Source: an uncultured Gemmatimonadota bacterium
Lineage (GTDB): Bacteria; Gemmatimonadota; Gemmatimonadetes; Gemmatimonadales; GWC2-71-9
Reading direction: 5' to 3'
DNA: 21,789 nt
Assembly (NCBI GenBank): GCA_946479805.1
Contig: CAMLHP010000021.1
Span: forward strand, 1-21,789
Every line of letters begins with the position of its first letter. Position 1 is the first letter of the stretch. Below are positions 17,296 to 21,789 of the stretch, piece by piece. Made by a program: the position numbers and the translations under genes. The notes beneath the pieces were generated by a model. That model was not told the DNA's origin. It saw only the letters and a list, made by a program, of their open reading frames with translations, and searched no databases.

Positions 17296-18710
17296 GCCGC
17301 AGGATCGAGCGCCAGCGACTGGTTCGTGCCGCCAGCATCCTGCTGGCAGCCGTTGTCGCGACCGCCGGATGCCGCGAGGTCCCCGAAGGCCTGTCGGTTT
17401 CCCGCCAGGGTGCCGTCCAGCGTTCAATAGACGAATCCCGCCGCACTGCCATAGTCAACGCCGTCGAGATAGCCGCCTCAGCCGTGGTGTCAGTCAACGC
17501 CACGGTGCGGCAGCGAATCGTACCCCGCAGCCGCTTCGACGCGCTGTTCCTTCCTCCCGGCGCTGAGCGTGAGGTACGCAGTTCAGGCACGGGGCTGATT
17601 GTCCTTCCCGATGGCGTGATTGTCACCAACCAGCATGTGGTTGCCGGTGCCGAGCACGTGGTCGTGACCCTCGCCGATGGGCGCGAGTTCGACGGGCAGC
17701 TGCTGGGAGAGGATCCGCTCACTGACATCGCGGTGATCCGCATACCCGGCCGCGACCTTCCGGTGAGCCGCCTCGGGAGCAGCGAAGACCTGATGATCGG
17801 CGAGTGGGTCGTGGCGCTGGGGAATCCCTATGCCTACCTCCTCGGCAACGCCGAGCCGACGGTGACGGTCGGCGTCGTCAGCGCGACAGGCCGCAACATC
17901 CTCCCCAGCGAGAACCAGGTCGGGCTCTACCTCGACATGATCCAGACCGATGCCGCAATCAATCCCGGCAACTCGGGCGGCCCCCTGGTCAATGCGTCGG
18001 GTGAGGTCGTGGGGATCAACTCGTCGATTCTCTCCAACAGCGGCGGCAGCGTGGGACTCGGCTTTGCCATCCCGATCGAGCGAGCGGTGCGCGTGGCCGA
18101 CGAGATCGTCCGCACCGGCACCGTCCGCCGCGCCTGGCTGGGGCTCGAGGTGGCGGGTCCCGGCCAGGCGGCCGACTGGCGCCACGCCGACGGTGTTCAG
18201 GTCACGTCGGTGGCGCCCGACGGTCCAGCCGCGTCCGCCGGCATGCGCCCGGGGGATGTGCTCGTGTCCGCAGCGGGTCACCCGCTCCGCAACTATCTCG
18301 ACTGGGAGGCCGTCAAGCTCGACCTGCATGTGGGCGATGCGGTAACGGCCCGGATCAGGCGCGAGGATGACGCGCGCGATGTCAGGATCGTGTCTGCCGA
18401 CCTCCCGACCGTGACCGCCGCCAAGGTCACAGTGCTCCGCGACCTCGAGCTGGTCACCGTCACGCCTGCAATCCAGGCGGAGCGCGAGATCCGCAGTGAC
18501 CAGGGAGCCCTGCTCTACCGGCTGAGCGACGCGGTGAGCCGCGCCACCGGGCTCCGCGCGGGAGATGTGATCATCGCCATCAACCGGACCGCGGTGCGGA
18601 GCGCGCAAGAATTCGCCGACCTGGTCAACTCCCTGCCCCCCGGCCAGCCCTTTCGCGTCACGTTCGAGCGGGGCACCACCTACTCCTGGGTTGATCTCTC
18701 GTTCCGATGA
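17292..18710 (+). CDS. HtrA/Deg-type serine protease with two PDZ domains, probable lipoprotein
   Basis: 472 residues. The basic N-terminus and hydrophobic stretch end in ATAGC (Cys27), a plausible though non-canonical lipobox, so it is probably an envelope-anchored lipoprotein. The trypsin-like domain (about 50-275) holds the triad His115 (TNQHVVAGA), Asp145 (DPLTDIAVIR) and Ser228 (NPGNSGGPLV). PDZ1 is about 283-368 (WLGLEVAG, SAGMRPGDVL) and PDZ2 about 385-472 (ATGLRAGDVIIAINR). This is the DegP/DegQ/MucD layout for folding quality control in the envelope. It has GAGGAA 5 nt before the ATG and overlaps truA and purB by 4 nt each. Its presence between tRNA and purine genes looks like housekeeping co-expression rather than a pathway. 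Confidence 0.93.
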   Translation: MSRRIERQRLVRAASILLAAVVATAGCREVPEGLSVSRQGAVQRSIDESRRTAIVNAVEIAASAVVSVNATVRQRIVPRSRFDALFLPPGAEREVRSSGTGLIVLPDGVIVTNQHVVAGAEHVVVTLADGREFDGQLLGEDPLTDIAVIRIPGRDLPVSRLGSSEDLMIGEWVVALGNPYAYLLGNAEPTVTVGVVSATGRNILPSENQVGLYLDMIQTDAAINPGNSGGPLVNASGEVVGINSSILSNSGGSVGLGFAIPIERAVRVADEIVRTGTVRRAWLGLEVAGPGQAADWRHADGVQVTSVAPDGPAASAGMRPGDVLVSAAGHPLRNYLDWEAVKLDLHVGDAVTARIRREDDARDVRIVSADLPTVTAAKVTVLRDLELVTVTPAIQAEREIRSDQGALLYRLSDAVSRATGLRAGDVIIAINRTAVRSAQEFADLVNSLPPGQPFRVTFERGTTYSWVDLSFR

Positions 18711-20146
18711 CCGACGAACGCTACGTCTCGCCCCTCGGCACCAGGTACTCCAGCCCCGCCATGCAGGCGCTGTGGAGCGACTCCCACCGGGTGATGCTCT
18801 TCAGGCGGCTATGGCTTGCGTTGGCAGAGGCCGAGCAGGAGCTGGGTATCGAGATCCCCGACTCGGCCATCGCCGATATGCGGGCCCACCTGGACGACGC
18901 AGACCTCGATGCCGCTGCACGCTACGAGCGGCGCTTCCGCCATGACGTCATGGCGCACGTGCACCATTTCGGCGACCAGGCACCGGCTGCGCGTGCTTTC
19001 ATCCACCTCGGCGCCACCAGCTGTTTCGTCACCGACAACGCCGACTGCGTGATCCTGCGGGATGGGCTTCGGCTGGTGCTGGGCAGGCTGCTGGCCATCC
19101 TCGACCAGTTGGCCGCCTTCGCGGCGCGGCACCGATCGCTTCCCTGCCTCGCATACACCCACTTCCAGCCGGCCCAGCTCACCACAGTCGGCAAGCGCGC
19201 CACCCTCTGGATGCAGGACTTCGCGCTGGACGTCGCCGAACTGCGTCACCGGCTGGGCGGGCTTCGAGCGCGCGGCTGCAAGGGCACCACTGGCACCCAG
19301 GCCAGCTTCCTGGAGCTGTTCGGCGGGGATCACGACAAGGTTCGCGAGCTGGACCGGCGGGTAACCGAGCGGATCGGCTTCGCGGAGTCGTTCGCGGTAA
19401 CGGGACAGACGTACCCGCGGAAGCAGGACGCCATGGTGCTCGACCTGCTGTCGGGCGTGGCGCAGAGCGCAGCCAAGATGGCCAACGACCTCCGGCTTCT
19501 CCAGCATGAGGGCGAGTTGCTGGAGCCGTTCGAGTCCGACCAGATCGGCTCCAGCGCCATGGCCTACAAGCGGAACCCGATGCGCGCCGAACGGGTGGGC
19601 GCGCTCTCGCGTTTTGTGATATCGCTACAGGCCAACGGGGCCCACACCGCGGCGGCCCAGTGGCTCGAACGGACGCTCGACGACAGCGCAAACCGGCGCC
19701 TCACCCTGCCCGAGGCATTCCTCGCCACCGACGCAATTCTCATCCTGGTCACCAACATTGCTGCCGGGCTCGAGGTGCGTGAAGCTGTGATCGCGCGCCA
19801 CGTGGAAGCGCAGATGCCCTTCATGGCCACCGAGCGCTGGCTGATGCTGGGCGTCGAGCACGGCGGCGACCGCCAGGCGCTGCACGAGGTCGTCCGGCGG
19901 CACTCGCTCAGCGTGGCAGAGGCGGCGGCGGGCGGGGCTCCCAACGACCTGCTGGAGCGGCTCGCGGCAGACCCGGCGTTCTCGGCGGTTCCCCACGAGG
20001 CGCTCCGATCCGAGCTCGATCCCGAGCGCTACACCGGCCGTGCCGCGCAGCAGGTCGACGAGTTCCTGCGCGACGTTCTGGAACCGCTGCTGGCCGATGC
20101 CCGTGCTGACGCCGAGGCGCCCCTGGGCGCCGAAGTGCGAGTATGA
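18707..20146 (+). CDS. purB: Adenylosuccinate lyase, eukaryote-like subfamily
   Basis: 479 residues; splits fumarate from SAICAR and from adenylosuccinate in purine synthesis. The signature [12 protein letters not shown] (281-292) holds the mobile-loop catalytic Ser; [12 protein letters not shown] (78-89), [11 protein letters not shown] and [15 protein letters not shown] (150-164) are clear. Several blocks ([32 protein letters not shown] near the end) and the length are those I recall from the human ADSL type rather than the shorter E. coli or Bacillus types. ATG 18707 overlaps the htrA stop as ATGA; purC follows the same way, and its product makes the SAICAR that PurB cleaves. Confidence 0.96.
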   Translation: MTDERYVSPLGTRYSSPAMQALWSDSHRVMLFRRLWLALAEAEQELGIEIPDSAIADMRAHLDDADLDAAARYERRFRHDVMAHVHHFGDQAPAARAFIHLGATSCFVTDNADCVILRDGLRLVLGRLLAILDQLAAFAARHRSLPCLAYTHFQPAQLTTVGKRATLWMQDFALDVAELRHRLGGLRARGCKGTTGTQASFLELFGGDHDKVRELDRRVTERIGFAESFAVTGQTYPRKQDAMVLDLLSGVAQSAAKMANDLRLLQHEGELLEPFESDQIGSSAMAYKRNPMRAERVGALSRFVISLQANGAHTAAAQWLERTLDDSANRRLTLPEAFLATDAILILVTNIAAGLEVREAVIARHVEAQMPFMATERWLMLGVEHGGDRQALHEVVRRHSLSVAEAAAGGAPNDLLERLAADPAFSAVPHEALRSELDPERYTGRAAQQVDEFLRDVLEPLLADARADAEAPLGAEVRV

Positions 20147-21063
20147 CCACACTGGCCATGATTGACCTGCCCCTGCCATTGCTTCGTCGCGGCAAGGTGC
20201 GCGAGGTGTTCGAAGTCGACGCCAATCGCCTGCTTCTCGTGGCCAGTGACCGGGTCAGCGCCTTCGACGTGGTGATGGACGAAGCGATCCCGCGGAAGGG
20301 TGCGGTGCTCACCCAGCTGAGCGCCTGGTGGTTCCGGCAGCTTGCCGGCCGGCAGCCGTCGCACTTCCTGACCAGCGACACCGCCGAGATCGTGCGCGAG
20401 GTTCCAGCGCTGGCCGGCAATGAGGAGGCCCTCGCCGGCCGCTCGATGCTGGTGCGGCGCACCCAGCCGGTGCCATTCGAGTGCGTGGTGCGCGGCTACC
20501 TCGCTGGTTCGGCGTGGAAGGAGTACGCGGAGGCTGGCACTCTGGCGGGCGAGCCGTTGCCGGAAGGCCTGCGCGAGAGCGACAAGCTGGAGCCGCCACT
20601 CTTCTCACCCGCGACCAAGGCGGAAACCGGTCACGATGAGAACGTCAGGTTTGCCCAGCTCGAGGCGGTGCTGGGCGCCGACGCAGCTGCGCACCTCCGG
20701 GATGCCAGCCTTGCCATCTACGCCGTGGGCAGGGATGTGGCAGCGGCTCGCGGCATCATCGTGGCCGATACCAAGTTCGAGTTCGGCCACGACAGCGCGG
20801 GCGAACTGCTGCTCATCGACGAGGTGCTGACGCCGGACTCCTCGCGCTTCTGGCCGGCCGATCGCTACCAGCCCGGGCGGGCCCAGCCGAGCTTCGACAA
20901 GCAGCCGCTGAGGGACTGGCTCGCTGCAGAACGCTCTCGGGGCCGCTGGAACGGCGACTCACCCGCCCCGACCCTTCCGCCGGAAGTGGTCCGTGCCACC
21001 AGCGAGCGATATCTCGATGCCTACCGCCGCCTCACCTGCGAGAACCTTCCGGAGGACCGGTGA
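20143..21063 (+). CDS. purC: Phosphoribosylaminoimidazole-succinocarboxamide (SAICAR) synthase, long type
   Basis: 306 residues; joins CAIR and aspartate using ATP. It shows [12 protein letters not shown] (ATP-binding N-terminus), [56 protein letters not shown] and [15 protein letters not shown], all standard. The length matches the ~300-residue type found in yeast Ade1 and many bacteria, not the ~237-residue E. coli type. It starts at ATG 20143, overlapping the purB stop; Met6 (20158) is a weaker alternative. Its stop overlaps the psd start by 1 nt. Confidence 0.97.
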   Translation: MTTLAMIDLPLPLLRRGKVREVFEVDANRLLLVASDRVSAFDVVMDEAIPRKGAVLTQLSAWWFRQLAGRQPSHFLTSDTAEIVREVPALAGNEEALAGRSMLVRRTQPVPFECVVRGYLAGSAWKEYAEAGTLAGEPLPEGLRESDKLEPPLFSPATKAETGHDENVRFAQLEAVLGADAAAHLRDASLAIYAVGRDVAAARGIIVADTKFEFGHDSAGELLLIDEVLTPDSSRFWPADRYQPGRAQPSFDKQPLRDWLAAERSRGRWNGDSPAPTLPPEVVRATSERYLDAYRRLTCENLPEDR

Positions 21064-21689
21064 TGCGAATCGCGCGGGAGGGCTGGCCGTTCATCATCGG
21101 TGCCCTGGTGGTTCTGGCACTCCTCCTTGTCATCGATGCAACGATCGTCGCTGCGGTGTGGCTGGTTATCACCATCTGGATCGTCGCGTTCTTCCGTGAC
21201 CCGGTGCCCGCGGGTCCGTTCGACGACAGCCTGCTGCTGGCGCCCGCCGATGGCAAGGTAGTGAGCATAATCGAGACGGACGAGCCCGCCTTCTTCGGAA
21301 CTACCGCGGTGCGGGTGTCCATCTTCATGAACGTCTTCGACTGCCACGTGAACCGCTATCCCGCGGGAGGTGTGGTTCGCTTCCGCGACTACGTGGCCGG
21401 GCAGTTCGGACACGCGGCCGAAGAGAAGGCGAGCCTCGAGAACGAGCAATCGTCTGTAGGAGTGGAAACGCCGCGGGGGAGGATGCTCATCCGGCAGATC
21501 GCGGGGCTTGTAGCGCGGCGGATCGTGACCGACCACCAGCCGGGACAGGAAGTGCGCCAGGCCGAGCGCCTGGGAATGATCCGTTTCGGTTCGAGGGTGG
21601 ACCTTTTCCTTCCCCGAGGCACGCAGATTCGGGTCAAGGTGGGCGACCGGACCAGGGTGGCCTCGACCGTGGTAGCCGAATGGACATGA
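21063..21689 (+). CDS. psd: Phosphatidylserine decarboxylase proenzyme, short (type II-like) form
   Basis: 208 residues; makes phosphatidylethanolamine from phosphatidylserine. Two hydrophobic segments (about 8-25 and 27-44) anchor it in the membrane. APADGKV (Asp63) and FDCHVNRYP (His95) supply the self-processing residues, and FGSRVDLFLP carries the Gly176-Ser177 cleavage site that yields the pyruvoyl group (GSR in place of the long form's GST). I choose ATG 21063 over GTG 21060 because GGAGG at 21051-21055 is 7 nt from the former. It is followed directly by pssA, whose product makes its substrate. Confidence 0.94.
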   Translation: MRIAREGWPFIIGALVVLALLLVIDATIVAAVWLVITIWIVAFFRDPVPAGPFDDSLLLAPADGKVVSIIETDEPAFFGTTAVRVSIFMNVFDCHVNRYPAGGVVRFRDYVAGQFGHAAEEKASLENEQSSVGVETPRGRMLIRQIAGLVARRIVTDHQPGQEVRQAERLGMIRFGSRVDLFLPRGTQIRVKVGDRTRVASTVVAEWT

Positions 21690-21789
21690 CACCGCAGTTC
21701 CGGCCCGAACGACGCGGCGTGCGCAGGGTGGTCGTGGTCATGCCGAGCACCTTCACGCTGGGCAACCTGTTCTTCGGCATGTGGTCGAT
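21686..21789 (+). CDS. pssA: CDP-diacylglycerol--serine O-phosphatidyltransferase, N-terminal fragment
   Basis: Only the first ~34 codons are present; the gene runs off the right edge. The reading is a basic N-terminus (PQFRPERRGVRR), then VVVVMPSTFTLGNLFFGMW, which is the first membrane segment of PssA (typically PN..T.GNLF.G). ATG 21686 overlaps the psd stop as ATGA, the pattern used along this operon; ATG 21680 in the same frame is an alternative. The position right after psd agrees with phosphatidylserine synthesis. The catalytic CDP-alcohol motif lies outside the window. Confidence 0.85.
   Translation, partial: MTPQFRPERRGVRRVVVVMPSTFTLGNLFFGMWS

Overview
The window is 21.8 kb of gene-dense, high-GC bacterial chromosome. 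It holds 24 protein genes (21 with both ends supported inside the window by a clear family match, one HEAT-repeat protein known only by fold, and two cut by the window edges). I see no RNA gene, no mobile element and no CRISPR array, and no non-coding gap longer than about 125 bp. The gene content suggests a free-living diderm: phosphatidylserine/ethanolamine synthesis, a lipoprotein-type HtrA, LexA/SOS, HD-GYP and chemoreceptor-like signalling. The base composition, protein flavour and gene order fit Gemmatimonadota best. That placement is an inference and could not be tested here.

Layout. (1) 1-2607: the 3' end of rlmN, then a divergent pair made of a D-2-hydroxyacid (glycerate-type) dehydrogenase and a MOFRL-type glycerate 2-kinase, with about 26 bp between their start codons. 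(2) 14639 down to 2636, minus strand: thirteen genes in one direction with gaps of at most 11 bp and mostly start/stop overlaps, in the order trpC-trpF-trpB-[HEAT-repeat protein]-[HD-GYP protein]-trpA-[membrane GAF-MCP protein]-folK-panB-panC-panD-yqeK-[LytR_C protein]. (3) lexA (14714-15325, plus strand) sits inside the trp cluster, between trpC and trpD, and its stop codon directly abuts the trpD stop. (4) trpD (minus strand) and truA diverge from a 122-bp AT-richer promoter island. (5) 16510 to the right edge, plus strand: truA-htrA-purB-purC-psd-pssA, each start overlapping the previous stop.

How it works together. trpD, C, F, B and A cover the steps from anthranilate to tryptophan; trpE/G are not here. 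folK belongs to folate synthesis, panB/C/D to pantothenate, purB/purC to purine synthesis, and psd/pssA to phosphatidylethanolamine synthesis. The surprising part is that trpB and trpA, whose products form one enzyme complex, are separated by 3.1 kb encoding two signalling-type proteins that share an N-terminal module. A soluble-facing chemoreceptor-like membrane protein follows trpA. All three are start/stop coupled to the biosynthetic genes. This trio is the best candidate for an undescribed system in the window.

Regulatory signals worth reading are a pair of GTTC-N7-GTTC-type direct-repeat boxes in front of lexA, a good sigma70-type promoter for trpD overlapped by an inverted repeat, and a promoter for truA placed so that the mRNA would begin at the AUG (leaderless).
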